9,427 nt of DNA, taken from contig CAZIRO010000115.1 in the NCBI GenBank assembly GCA_964541595.1, positions 1-9,427 on the forward strand. The letters run 5' to 3'. Below, in pieces: positions 1-5,898 of the stretch. The notes beneath the pieces were generated by a model, which saw only the letters and a list, made by a program, of their open reading frames with translations, was not told where the DNA came from and did no database searches. Every line of letters starts with the position of its first letter. The stretch's first letter is position 1. The DNA is from CAZIRO01 sp964541595 (GTDB taxonomy: Bacteria; Acidobacteriota; HRBIN11). Both the position numbers and the translations under genes were made by a program.

Positions 1-232
1 AACCGGGAACGTCAATGGCGAATTTCGGATTTAGGGAAGTGGCGCAATGGGCAAGCCTTCAGAGTGAGCGCCGAGGACGGAAGACCGGAGACCGGGGACG
101 GGGGACCGAAGACCGGGGACGGGGGACCGGAGACCGGATGTTCCTTGATCTGTCGAATCGAGCGCACGCAGATGTACACAGATATCCGCAGATCAGGAAA
201 CCCTTCAGTGTGCATCTGCGTCGATCTGCGTT
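1..232 (+). repeat. Composite dispersed repeat, copy 1
   Basis: The window opens inside a composite repeat whose second copy lies at 3217-3427. Its modules in order are: a degenerate heptamer core (about 14-41); a linker with a GGCGC...GCGCC pair (39-74); nine tandem 7-nt units of the GGACGGG/AGACCGG type (75-137); a short spacer; and an inverted-repeat module (163-232) in which ACGCAGAT is answered by ATCTGCGT. Outside the heptamer array the two copies are nearly identical. This copy has three more heptamers than the other, an exact 21-bp difference. The left end may lie outside the window. It is not coding: the open frames across it are low-complexity by-products of the 7-nt period. Confidence 0.9.
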
Positions 233-256
233 CCATAAAAGATATTTCGGGTTGCA

Positions 257-284
257 AATGGCGAATGTCGGATTTCGGGAAGTG
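257..284 (+). repeat. Heptamer core module (GCGAATG/TCGGATT type)
   Basis: This is one of five copies of a 28-35 bp core found in the same orientation at 14-41, 257-284, 2317-2351, 3230-3257 and 3512-3539. It can be written as degenerate 7-nt units (for example GCGAATG then TCGGATT) and ends in GGGAAGTG. This copy stands alone at the right edge of the first repeat block. Confidence 0.75.
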
Positions 285-475
285 ACGGAGAAACCTGTAG
301 AGGCGAGCGATCGAAATCGTCCGGTCACGGCATGGATGTGGACACTGGCGTATCCGCTGGTGGGCACCGATGTGCCGTGCAGTGGCCACCATGATGTGGT
401 GGTCACGGTCGTGGCCGGGCGACCTGGAATCGAGCACCCTTACAGGATGTTGTATGTTTCGGGTTTTATATGCGT
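285..475. other. Unassigned DNA downstream of the SWIM gene, with a hairpin
   Basis: I recognise no gene here. On the minus strand an ATG at 479-477 overlaps the SWIM gene's stop in an ATGA arrangement and opens a frame of about 75 unique codons before it runs into the repeat. Its translation resembles nothing I know and is rich in His and Arg. A stem-loop lies at 382-406: 10-bp arms starting GTGGCC, one mismatch, 5-nt loop. It lies about 70 nt past the SWIM stop, but no run of T follows on that strand, so I do not call it a terminator. Confidence 0.4.
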
Positions 476-2290
476 TCATGTGAGGTTCATTTGCTGGGCT
501 TTTGTCAGCAGGGCATCGAGCATGGGTACGAGTTTATATTTCCGTTGATGGCGGCGGCGCAGGTTTTCGACATCGGTCCGCCACCGGTCGAATTGGCCTG
601 CAATCACAGCCGCCTGCAGCGCTTTTTCCAGCCAGCGCACGGCCTGCTCGTATTCTTCCGATCGTTTCTCTTCAATGATCGTCCGGGCCATTTTCAGGCA
701 GGTACGGATTGTCCATTCCGGCCGACGCTGCCACACGGCGTCCACCACACGGTCGATCAGGTACGAGTCTCTACTTCGTTCGGCCAAGTCGATGGCATCG
801 TCGATCATATCTTCATACAGGAAGATGTCCACCCGGTTGTCCAGAGATACCTCAGGCCCGGATTGGCGCAGGTACTGCAGGAGTTCGGCACGGATTCTTG
901 TCCACCGGTCACCGGCCAGTTGTTCCACCGCCCGGTATTCTTCCAGACAGGCACGCGCCCGAAAGGCTTGGATCGCTGCGTCTAAAGCGATATCCTTTCG
1001 CCCCAGGCTGTCCGCAAATTCCCGCAACCAGACGGCCAGTTCTCTCTTTTCCCACCCATAAACCCCCAGGCGCAACCCGTAATCCGCCACCTGCAGAGCC
1101 GCTTCCATCTGTCCGTGTGCACGAAACGCCTTTGCCACACTCAGGGCGTCCCAGGGCGTATTTAAATGCTGCAACGCGCCGTTCAACGCCTCGTCGTAAC
1201 GTTTGAGTTGAATCAGTTTGGTGACGTACCGTTCCGTCTGATACGCGGCCCGTGCAAGGTTCAGGAACGACTCTATTCGTTCCTGGCGTTCCAGCACATT
1301 CAAACATGCACGGATCAGAGATTCACGTAGCAGAGGATTGACATTGCCCCAGACTGTATAGATATCGACTTCGCCACGCATCATTCGTTGCAACGCCGGA
1401 TCATTCCAGTGCGTTTTTGCCGCGATCATAGCCGCAGTAAAGGATTCATCCCCGTAATCGGCCATTTCACGCGCCCACGGTTGCAAGCGTTCGACCCACC
1501 GTTTCCGTTCCAAAACGGACAGATCTGCTGTGAGGATGGCTTCGATCAGCACCTGTCCCATTTCTTTGAGAAAATCCCACCCGCGCTCCGTATACGGCAT
1601 CCAGACCTCGTGCTCGAGCACATCCAGCATGACTTCGAGAATGCGCAGGGCGTTCTCGCCGTCGCCGGCTTCCACAAATGCCTGGACCTCTTGAAGAAGG
1701 TTGTACAATCCGTCGATCGCATCGTCCACCTGCCACTCTTCGATATCATATTCGCTTTCCTGCACACCGGTGCGTAAAATGTACTGAACATGGCGGCGAA
1801 TGGCTTCCGCATCGATCGGCGGCCGTTTTTGTGCACCGTTCAGTTCCTGAGCCTCCGTCGATTTCCGTGCCCGAAGCAACTCGATCCGGCTGTCGATCCA
1901 TTCGACTAAATACGGGTCGTCGCTGGCGAGATCCAGCAGTAGATTTTGCAACGTCTCCCGATCGAGTGTGGCCAGCAGTTCGGGCAGGGAAGGGCGTTCA
2001 CGCACCCGGTCGGGTTTACGGACGTATGTCAACAGCGTTGCGACGACGTGTTTGCAGATTTCGCGTCGCCCCTGCGGACAAGAACAGAACGTATGCGCAA
2101 TCCCCGCCGCGTCGAATTCGATCCGTACCCGATACGGTTTGAACCGACTCCCCTGAACCTCTGCATACAACGTACGTTCCCGCAGGACGATATCGCGCAC
2201 GGCGTTTCGGGCGTAATAGGTTTCACCGCGTCTGTACGTCTTTTCCCAGGTCAGCCGTTGAATATCCGATTCAGTCAGATGCATGGGCAT
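476..2290 (-). CDS. SWIM zinc-finger family protein
   Basis: This is a cytoplasmic protein of about 604 residues with a SWIM zinc finger near the N terminus. The ligands are visible as CSC at residues 69-71, then C79 and H81 in a CKH motif, giving the C-x-C...C-x-H pattern. SWIM domains are zinc-binding modules proposed to bind DNA or proteins. The rest is almost entirely helical, with many paired helices of TPR-like look (for example around residues 330-480), which suggests a protein-binding scaffold. The frame is open up to 2425, but that part is a translated heptamer repeat beginning with TTG. I therefore start at the ATG at 2290; a second ATG at 2284 is equally possible. Neither has a clear ribosome binding site. 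The true function is unknown. Confidence 0.88.
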   Translation of the reverse strand: MPMHLTESDIQRLTWEKTYRRGETYYARNAVRDIVLRERTLYAEVQGSRFKPYRVRIEFDAAGIAHTFCSCPQGRREICKHVVATLLTYVRKPDRVRERPSLPELLATLDRETLQNLLLDLASDDPYLVEWIDSRIELLRARKSTEAQELNGAQKRPPIDAEAIRRHVQYILRTGVQESEYDIEEWQVDDAIDGLYNLLQEVQAFVEAGDGENALRILEVMLDVLEHEVWMPYTERGWDFLKEMGQVLIEAILTADLSVLERKRWVERLQPWAREMADYGDESFTAAMIAAKTHWNDPALQRMMRGEVDIYTVWGNVNPLLRESLIRACLNVLERQERIESFLNLARAAYQTERYVTKLIQLKRYDEALNGALQHLNTPWDALSVAKAFRAHGQMEAALQVADYGLRLGVYGWEKRELAVWLREFADSLGRKDIALDAAIQAFRARACLEEYRAVEQLAGDRWTRIRAELLQYLRQSGPEVSLDNRVDIFLYEDMIDDAIDLAERSRDSYLIDRVVDAVWQRRPEWTIRTCLKMARTIIEEKRSEEYEQAVRWLEKALQAAVIAGQFDRWRTDVENLRRRHQRKYKLVPMLDALLTKAQQMNLT

Positions 2291-2316
2291 GGAAGTGACG
2301 AATGAAAGGGATTGCG

Positions 2317-2423
2317 AATGGCGAATGTCGGATTTCGAATTTGAGGAAGTGGCGCAATGGGCAAGCCTCCGGAGTGAGCGCCGAGGACGGAAGACCGGAG
2401 ACGGGAGACCGAAGACCGGAGAC
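2317..2423 (+). repeat. Composite dispersed repeat, copy 3 (partial)
   Basis: This repeats the first half of the composite seen at 1-232: the heptamer core (2317-2351), the linker with the GGCGC...GCGCC pair, and an array starting with the same GGACGGA unit. Here there are five complete 7-nt units plus AGAC (2385-2423). It lacks the ACGCAGAT inverted-repeat module. It fills the 5' side of the SWIM gene and directly abuts the 3' end of the truncated S23 fragment. Confidence 0.88.
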
Positions 2424-2504
2424 AACGACGATGTAAATCTCCGCCGCCAGGTTCATCGCCTTTTGCCATACGACAGGATTTCGATGCGGCTTACAGCTGC
2501 GCAC
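2424..2504 (-). pseudogene. Truncated four-helix-bundle (S23/IVP family) gene
   Basis: Read on the minus strand from a GTG at 2504, this gives about 27 codons, including HRNPVVWQKAMNL and then AAEIY. That is the typical first helix of the S23 / 23S rRNA intervening-sequence protein family (TIGR02436-like), and it aligns with the first helix of the intact family member at 5419-5898 (shared V-[WY]-Q-x-A pattern, then I-Y ten residues on). The homology stops where a heptamer array begins at about 2423, and no later helix of the family follows. The fragment is bracketed by two heptamer arrays, 2511-2538 on its 5' side and 2385-2423 on its 3' side. I take it as a decayed copy. The identification rests on a short stretch. 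Confidence 0.6.
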
Positions 2505-2510
2505 TACAAA

Positions 2511-2538
2511 CTGTTCACTGCTGACTGTTCACTGTTCA
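2511..2538 (+). repeat. Tandem heptamer array, CTGTTCA type
   Basis: Four tandem 7-nt units: three are exactly CTGTTCA and one, the second, is CTGCTGA. It is a different heptamer family from the GGACGGG arrays. It lies six bases from the GTG of the S23 fragment, on its 5' side. Confidence 0.85.
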
Positions 2539-2552
2539 TCGTCATTCCGGCT

Positions 2553-2726
2553 TCAACTGTTGGGCTTTTGCCAGTCAGCATTTCTTCTGCAATCCGGGAA
2601 AAGATCGATGTTAGTGCAGGGGTCTTTCGGGCACGGCAGCGGTGTGCCCCTACAACACGGCAGGTACACCATTACCCGGTATTGCTTCACTCGCACACCG
2701 TCGACCATTTCCAGACGCTTCTTCAT
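2553..2726 (-). CDS. Doubtful 57-aa ORF downstream of hicA
   Basis: A 57-codon frame begins at an ATG 15 nt after the hicA stop, in the same direction. The first 23 residues (starting MKKRLEMVDGV) look like ordinary protein. The remainder is Cys- and Pro-rich and is read through the GGGGCAC-type repeat at 2616-2653. It could be the truncated head of a former third gene of the hicBA operon, whose 3' part was replaced by repeat DNA, or chance. I recognise no family. Confidence 0.22.
   Translation of the reverse strand: MKKRLEMVDGVRVKQYRVMVYLPCCRGTPLPCPKDPCTNIDLFPDCRRNADWQKPNS
2616..2653. repeat. Imperfect GC-rich inverted repeat
   Basis: A GGGCAC at 2629-2634 is answered by GTGCCC at 2644-2649, and the outer flanks (AGGGG and CCCCT) also mirror each other with interruptions. 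It looks like the GTAGGGGCAC-type dispersed palindromes seen in many bacterial genomes. That comparison is from memory, and only one copy is in this window. Confidence 0.4.
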
Positions 2727-2741
2727 AATCTGGCAAATTCT

Positions 2742-2942
2742 TCAGGAAAGTCCGGCCTGACGCAGTATACTGCGCAGAGTCCCCACTGCAATTTCACGAT
2801 GTTTGGGAATGATCACCACGCGTGTACCTTCAGCGGTTGTCTTCACAAACTTTACATGACTTCCCTTCTGGATCACCTGAATAAAGCCTGCAGCTTCTAT
2901 TTTTCGTTTGACCTCATGATAGGGGAGCGGTTTAAGCAACAC
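2742..2942 (-). CDS. hicA: HicA-family toxin (mRNA interferase)
   Basis: This is a 66-residue HicA/YcfA-like toxin of a type II toxin-antitoxin pair. HicA proteins have a double-stranded-RNA-binding-like fold and cleave mRNA in the cytoplasm when HicB is absent. Visible hallmarks are the first helix ending EAAGF, the GSHVKF motif holding the conserved histidine (H29), and the C-terminal segment from IPKHREI to LRSILRQAGLS. I chose the GTG at 2942, which overlaps the end of hicB by 11 bp, as is usual for coupled TA genes. The frame is open to a TTG at 2957, which would add five residues and is less likely. Length and motifs are complete, so it is probably functional. Confidence 0.9.
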   Translation of the reverse strand: MLLKPLPYHEVKRKIEAAGFIQVIQKGSHVKFVKTTAEGTRVVIIPKHREIAVGTLRSILRQAGLS

Positions 2943-3147
2943 GAACTTCGATCTCAACGATGTGAGGCCTATATTCTACAGTCGACCGAGGTTCCTCAAA
3001 ATATAGTTCCAGCGCCTCTTTCAGATTGGTAATGGCTTCCTGTTCGGTTTTGCCCTGGCTGGCAATGTCAACATCGAGACATTGCGCCACGTACCAATCT
3101 CCTTCTTTCCATACGATAGCGTTCAATTTTTTCAAACCTTTGACCAT
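2932..3147 (-). CDS. hicB: HicB-family antitoxin
   Basis: This is a 71-residue HicB-type antitoxin, the first gene of the pair. HicB has a partial RNase-H-like fold that masks HicA. The sequence shows the family pattern: an N-terminal strand (LNAIVWKEGDWYVAQCL), then DVDIASQGKTEQEAITNL, then an amphipathic helix ending ALELYFEE. There is no added ribbon-helix-helix or helix-turn-helix domain after it, so DNA binding and autoregulation are less certain than in longer HicB proteins. The ATG at 3147 is preceded by AGGAG at 3157-3161, nine bases away, which decides the start over the upstream in-frame TTG. Order antitoxin then toxin with overlap supports one transcript. Confidence 0.9.
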   Translation of the reverse strand: MVKGLKKLNAIVWKEGDWYVAQCLDVDIASQGKTEQEAITNLKEALELYFEEPRSTVEYRPHIVEIEVRVA

Positions 3148-3180
3148 TGGATCAATCTCCTGCAAAACTTATGAGCACAG

Positions 3181-3208
3181 TTTATGTCGCAATGAGGGTG
3201 AAAAGCAA
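3181..3208 (-). promoter_or_regulatory. Possible promoter of hicBA
   Basis: On the minus strand a TTGCTT (3203-3208) and a CATAAA (3181-3186) are separated by 16 bases, and the second box lies about 33 bases before the hicB ATG. The match to sigma-70 boxes is moderate (3/6 and 4/6). It lies just inside the edge of the repeat block that starts at 3217. Confidence 0.35.
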
Positions 3209-3216
3209 TCAGGGAG

Positions 3217-3427
3217 AACCGGGAACGTCAATGGCGAATTTCGGATTTAGGGAAGTGGCGCAATGGGCAAGTCTCCAGAGTGAGCGCCAAGGACGGAAGA
3301 CCGGGGACGGGAGACGGGGGATCGAAGACCGGATGTTCCTTCATCTGTCGCATCGAGCGCACGCAGATGTACACAGATATCCGCCGATCCGGAAACCCTT
3401 CAGTGTGCAGCTGCGTCGATCTGCGTT
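3217..3427 (+). repeat. Composite dispersed repeat, copy 2
   Basis: This matches 1-232 base for base over most of its length, in the same orientation: heptamer core (3230-3257), linker, six 7-nt units (3291-3332) against nine in copy 1, then the ACGCAGAT/ATCTGCGT inverted-repeat module (about 3357-3427). From the ATG after the array to the end of the module both copies are the same length, so the whole 21-bp difference lies in the array. Confidence 0.92.
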
Positions 3428-3441
3428 TCATTCTCAACCGG

Positions 3442-3469
3442 GGACGGGGGACCAGAGACGGGAGACCAC
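3442..3469 (+). repeat. Short heptamer array, GGACGGG type
   Basis: Four 7-nt units in phase (GGACGGG, then three variants) in plus orientation. It faces the minus-orientation array at 3569-3601 across about 100 bp. Confidence 0.75.
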
Positions 3470-3511
3470 GGCGGTAGAAAAGTGAATTGGAGAAAGAGGT
3501 TTCGGATTGCG

Positions 3512-3539
3512 AATGGCGAATGTCGGATTTCGGGAAGTG
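3512..3539 (+). repeat. Heptamer core module, copy 5
   Basis: This is the same core as at 257-284, with GCGAATG twice in tandem at its left end, followed by TCGGATT and ending GGGAAGTG. It lies 25 bp beyond the 3' end of the sulfurylase/kinase gene. Confidence 0.78.
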
Positions 3540-3563
3540 ACCATTTCGAACGGTACGGCCCTG

Positions 3564-5297
3564 TCATGGGTTCCCGGTCTCCAGTCTTCGGTCTCCCGTC
3601 CATTCTTGAAGGAACCCCCGGTCCATGAGGTAGCGGACGATGCGGTCGGCGTTTTCTTCAGGCGAGCAGTCCGTGGTCGTCAGCACGAGTTCCGGGTGAC
3701 GCGGGGGTTCGTACGGATCGTCGATTCCCGTAAAATGGCGGATCTCACCACGACGTGCCCGTGCGTACAGTCCCTTGACGTCCCGTTGTTCACAGACTTC
3801 CAGCGGAGTATTGACGTATACCAGGATAAAATGTCCCTCCGGGAACATCGCCCGCACTTCGTTACGCGTGGCCTCATAGGGACTCACCGCCGCGCACACG
3901 GCCACCCCGTGGTGACGCACGATCTCCGATGCGACGAACCCGATGCGCAGGATGTTCGTATCGCGGTCTTCCTTACTGAATCCCAACCCTCTGGACAGGT
4001 GCGTGCGCACGACATCGCCGTCCAGCAGGGTCACCTGTCGACCAAACTCCATCAGCCGCTCCACGAGGATTTCCGCAATCGTCGATTTTCCGGCACACGG
4101 CAGTCCCGTGAACCACACGCAGAACCCCTGTTCATGTTTCGGGCGATACGTCTGCCGGAGAATCGTGGCCACTTCCGGGCGAACCAGCCAGTCCGGTACC
4201 GGTTCGCCGTTCATCAGGTGATGCCGCAGACGCGTCCCGGACAGCCGTACGTACTCGCAATCTGCCGGAACACGGGTGATCTCTTCATACCGGTCCTCGT
4301 CCGGGAGATAGACAAACTCCTGGAACGCAAGCATCCGGACTCCGATCTCGTCCTGATACTGTGCAAAGAGTTCCTGCGCTGCATACGGTGGGTAAAACGG
4401 TTGGCCGTCCGTATTCACACCGGGACTCGCATGATCACGTCCGACGATGAAGTAATTCGCACCGTAATTCCGGCGGATGATGCCATGCCACAGGGCTTCC
4501 CGCGGCCCGGCCAGCCGCATGGCCAGTGGCAGGAGACTCAGGACCGTCCGTTCAGGGTCGAAATACCGTTCCACCAGCGTGCGGTAGCATCGCACGCGCG
4601 TATACGTATCGACATCTCCCGGTTTCGTGAGTCCCACGGCGGGGTGAATCAGCAAACTGCCGTGGACGGTGTCCATCGCCCGTTTGGTGATCGCTTCATG
4701 TCCCCGGTGCATCGGGTTGCGCGTCTGGAACGCGACGACGTTGGTGTATCCCAGCCGTTCAAGGCGTGCGCGCACTTCTGCAGGGGTGAGGTACAGGTCC
4801 CGGAAACTGTACCGGACCGGAAGGTTGAGCACCCGCAGGGTCCCCGAAAGGCAGTATTTTCCCCAGTGTTCCATTTCGGCGACAACGGGATGGCTGACAT
4901 CCGTCGTGCCGAAAACGGCCCGGGCTTCCTGTTTATCGTCGCGCTCGTAGACCTCTTCAACGGTCATGATGGCGAGAATTTCGTTGCGCGGGCTGCGGAG
5001 GACGATATCGTGGTCGATCCATGCGGGGTCCACGTGGTGCACCGAGAGCGTAACGGGAATCGGGAAGAGGGTCCCGTCTGCAAGACGCATGTCTTCCAGG
5101 ACGCGGTGGTAGTCCTCCCGGGTCATGAACCGGTCCAGCGGGGAGAATGCGCCGACGGCGAGCAGTTCGAGATCGCAGAGTTCGCGCGGGGTCATCTGAA
5201 CGGACGGCAGGTAGTGGGCGCGGGCGAGGAGTTCCGCGCGTTCGGCCTCGGGTACGCGCAGGTCCACAAGCCGGCCACCGTACGGTTCAATCAACAT
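3564..5297 (-). CDS. Bifunctional ATP sulfurylase / APS kinase
   Basis: A 577-residue fusion that activates sulfate. The N-terminal ATP sulfurylase (residues 1 to about 385) makes APS from ATP and sulfate; the C-terminal APS kinase (about 390-563) phosphorylates APS to PAPS. Sulfurylase motifs: QTRNPMHRGH at 191-200 and GRDHA at 286-290 (followed by SPG where GPG is usual). Kinase motifs: P-loop GLPCAGKST at 398-406 (usual form GLSGAGKST), DGD at 426-428, and the active-site serine region SPYEATR at 472-478. All key residues are present, so both halves look active. The last 13 residues or so (565-577) are translated heptamer repeat, and the stop lies at the edge of that repeat. The ATG at 5297 fits the family N terminus, though no strong ribosome binding site precedes it. 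No other sulfur gene is in the window, so assimilation or sulfation cannot be told apart. Confidence 0.96.
   Translation of the reverse strand: MLIEPYGGRLVDLRVPEAERAELLARAHYLPSVQMTPRELCDLELLAVGAFSPLDRFMTREDYHRVLEDMRLADGTLFPIPVTLSVHHVDPAWIDHDIVLRSPRNEILAIMTVEEVYERDDKQEARAVFGTTDVSHPVVAEMEHWGKYCLSGTLRVLNLPVRYSFRDLYLTPAEVRARLERLGYTNVVAFQTRNPMHRGHEAITKRAMDTVHGSLLIHPAVGLTKPGDVDTYTRVRCYRTLVERYFDPERTVLSLLPLAMRLAGPREALWHGIIRRNYGANYFIVGRDHASPGVNTDGQPFYPPYAAQELFAQYQDEIGVRMLAFQEFVYLPDEDRYEEITRVPADCEYVRLSGTRLRHHLMNGEPVPDWLVRPEVATILRQTYRPKHEQGFCVWFTGLPCAGKSTIAEILVERLMEFGRQVTLLDGDVVRTHLSRGLGFSKEDRDTNILRIGFVASEIVRHHGVAVCAAVSPYEATRNEVRAMFPEGHFILVYVNTPLEVCEQRDVKGLYARARRGEIRHFTGIDDPYEPPRHPELVLTTTDCSPEENADRIVRYLMDRGFLQEWTGDRRLETGNP
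3569..3601 (-). repeat. Heptamer array inside the 3' end of the sulfurylase/kinase gene
   Basis: Read on the minus strand, four 7-nt units (GGACGGG first) and a partial fifth are in phase. They encode the terminal WTGDRRLETGN of the protein. The array therefore entered, or arose at, the end of the gene and was kept in frame up to a new TGA. Confidence 0.85.
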
Positions 5298-5329
5298 GGT
5301 CGGACTTCAGTTTGCGTGTCGTTAAACAG

Positions 5330-5404
5330 GACCGGTGACAGGGGATGGAGGACCGGGGACGGGAGACGGAGGACCGGAGACGGGAGACGGAGGACCGGGG
5401 ACGG
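5330..5404 (+). repeat. Heptamer array with 21-bp higher-order unit, left end
   Basis: Ten 7-nt units and a partial eleventh in perfect phase, of the GACCGGG/GACGGGA type. They form a 21-bp higher-order period, with the second and third 21-bp units nearly identical. It lies 15 bp past the S23 stop and 32 bp before the sulfurylase start, so it must sit in or near that gene's promoter. Confidence 0.92.
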
Positions 5405-5418
5405 TTGTCGGGAAATCG

Positions 5419-5898
5419 TCACAGGTGGTCGTTCTGGGTGCGTTTAAGTGAGCGCTTCAGCGCCTGGAGTTTAATGAAAAGGCGATGACCCAAATCACGC
5501 AAAGGTTTGAGCTGTTCATAAGTTAAGTAGGAACGTCGCTCTGCCAAATCGCAACAGGCAATCGTTTCCAGGTAAGACCTCGTAGCCATCCCAAGGAAAC
5601 GTGCTTGTTCCGCATTACTCTGTCCTGTCGATCCTTCAGCGATGTTTAACACAATGGAGGTCGCAGCACGCTCAAACTGAGTCTTTAAATTGAATCGTTC
5701 ACTGCTTGGCAATTGACTCGCAAGTGTATAAATCATGTCCACGTATTCTAAAGCGAGTTGGTACACCTTCAATCGCTGGAATTTGTAAACCGGTGGACGC
5801 ACCCCGTTTTCAGTCTTCCGTCTCCGGTCATCTGTCTCCTGTCTTCGGTCATCCGTTTTCCGTCTCCAGTCATCCGTCTTCTGTCGCCAGTCCATCAT
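5419..5898 (-). CDS. Four-helix-bundle protein (S23 / 23S rRNA intervening-sequence protein family)
   Basis: A protein of up to 159 residues. From Y38 on it is a complete S23/IVP-type four-helix bundle: helix 1 with LKVYQLALEY, the family signature from FNLKTQFERAA through SIVLNIAEG, then ARFLGMATRSYLE and a last helix ending ALKRSLK. The family was named from proteins encoded in 23S rRNA intervening sequences and is related to Avd of diversity-generating retroelements. Its biochemical role is not established. Residues 3-30 are four 7-residue repeats of the D-[WR]-R-x-[KE]-T-[DE] kind, translated directly from the heptamer array. The first ATG follows the permease stop with no gap, which could couple translation. 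A GTG at 5802 (V33) would instead start right at the fold and may be the true start. There is no rRNA, reverse transcriptase or variable repeat nearby. Confidence 0.9.
   Translation of the reverse strand: MMDWRQKTDDWRRKTDDRRQETDDRRRKTENGVRPPVYKFQRLKVYQLALEYVDMIYTLASQLPSSERFNLKTQFERAATSIVLNIAEGSTGQSNAEQARFLGMATRSYLETIACCDLAERRSYLTYEQLKPLRDLGHRLFIKLQALKRSLKRTQNDHL
5809..5892 (-). repeat. Heptamer array, right end, inside the S23 reading frame
   Basis: Read on the minus strand, twelve 7-nt units in perfect phase (GACTGGC, GACAGAA and so on) form four 21-bp units. It has opposite orientation to the array at 5330-5404. It encodes the charged N-terminal repeat of the S23 frame without a stop codon. 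Confidence 0.92.

Larger units (their letters stand above)
5330..5892 (-). mobile_element. Candidate S23 cassette bounded by inverted heptamer arrays
   Basis: A 563-bp unit holds only the S23-family gene and is bounded by two heptamer arrays in opposite orientations (5330-5404 and 5809-5892), so the ends form long imperfect inverted repeats. The outermost 21 bases of the two ends match at 15 positions when aligned inward and share GACAG at the same place. The unit exactly fills the gap between the permease stop (5899) and the region before the sulfurylase start (5297). No transposase, recombinase or obvious target-site duplication is visible, so calling it mobile is inference. Confidence 0.4.

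Noticed and set aside
382..406. Rho-independent terminator of the SWIM gene
   Set aside because: The hairpin is real but lies about 70 nt past the stop and has no T-run on the transcript strand.
12..479. A 155-codon minus-strand frame overlapping the SWIM stop in an ATGA arrangement
   Set aside because: More than half is translated repeat and the unique half resembles no family; the overlap alone is weak evidence.
2291..2425. N-terminal extension of the SWIM protein by 45 residues
   Set aside because: It begins with TTG inside a heptamer array and translates repeat DNA; the family-like sequence begins at the ATGs at 2290 or 2284.
3507..5447. A 646-codon plus-strand frame opposite the sulfurylase/kinase gene
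   Set aside because: It is the antisense shadow of a gene with complete catalytic motifs on the minus strand; its translation has no recognisable family and its end runs into heptamers.
5419..5898. Diversity-generating retroelement, on the strength of the Avd-like bundle
   Set aside because: No reverse transcriptase, template repeat or variable repeat is in the window; the protein fits the broader S23 family.
5419..5898. 23S rRNA intervening sequence
   Set aside because: The gene lies between protein-coding genes and no rRNA sequence flanks it.
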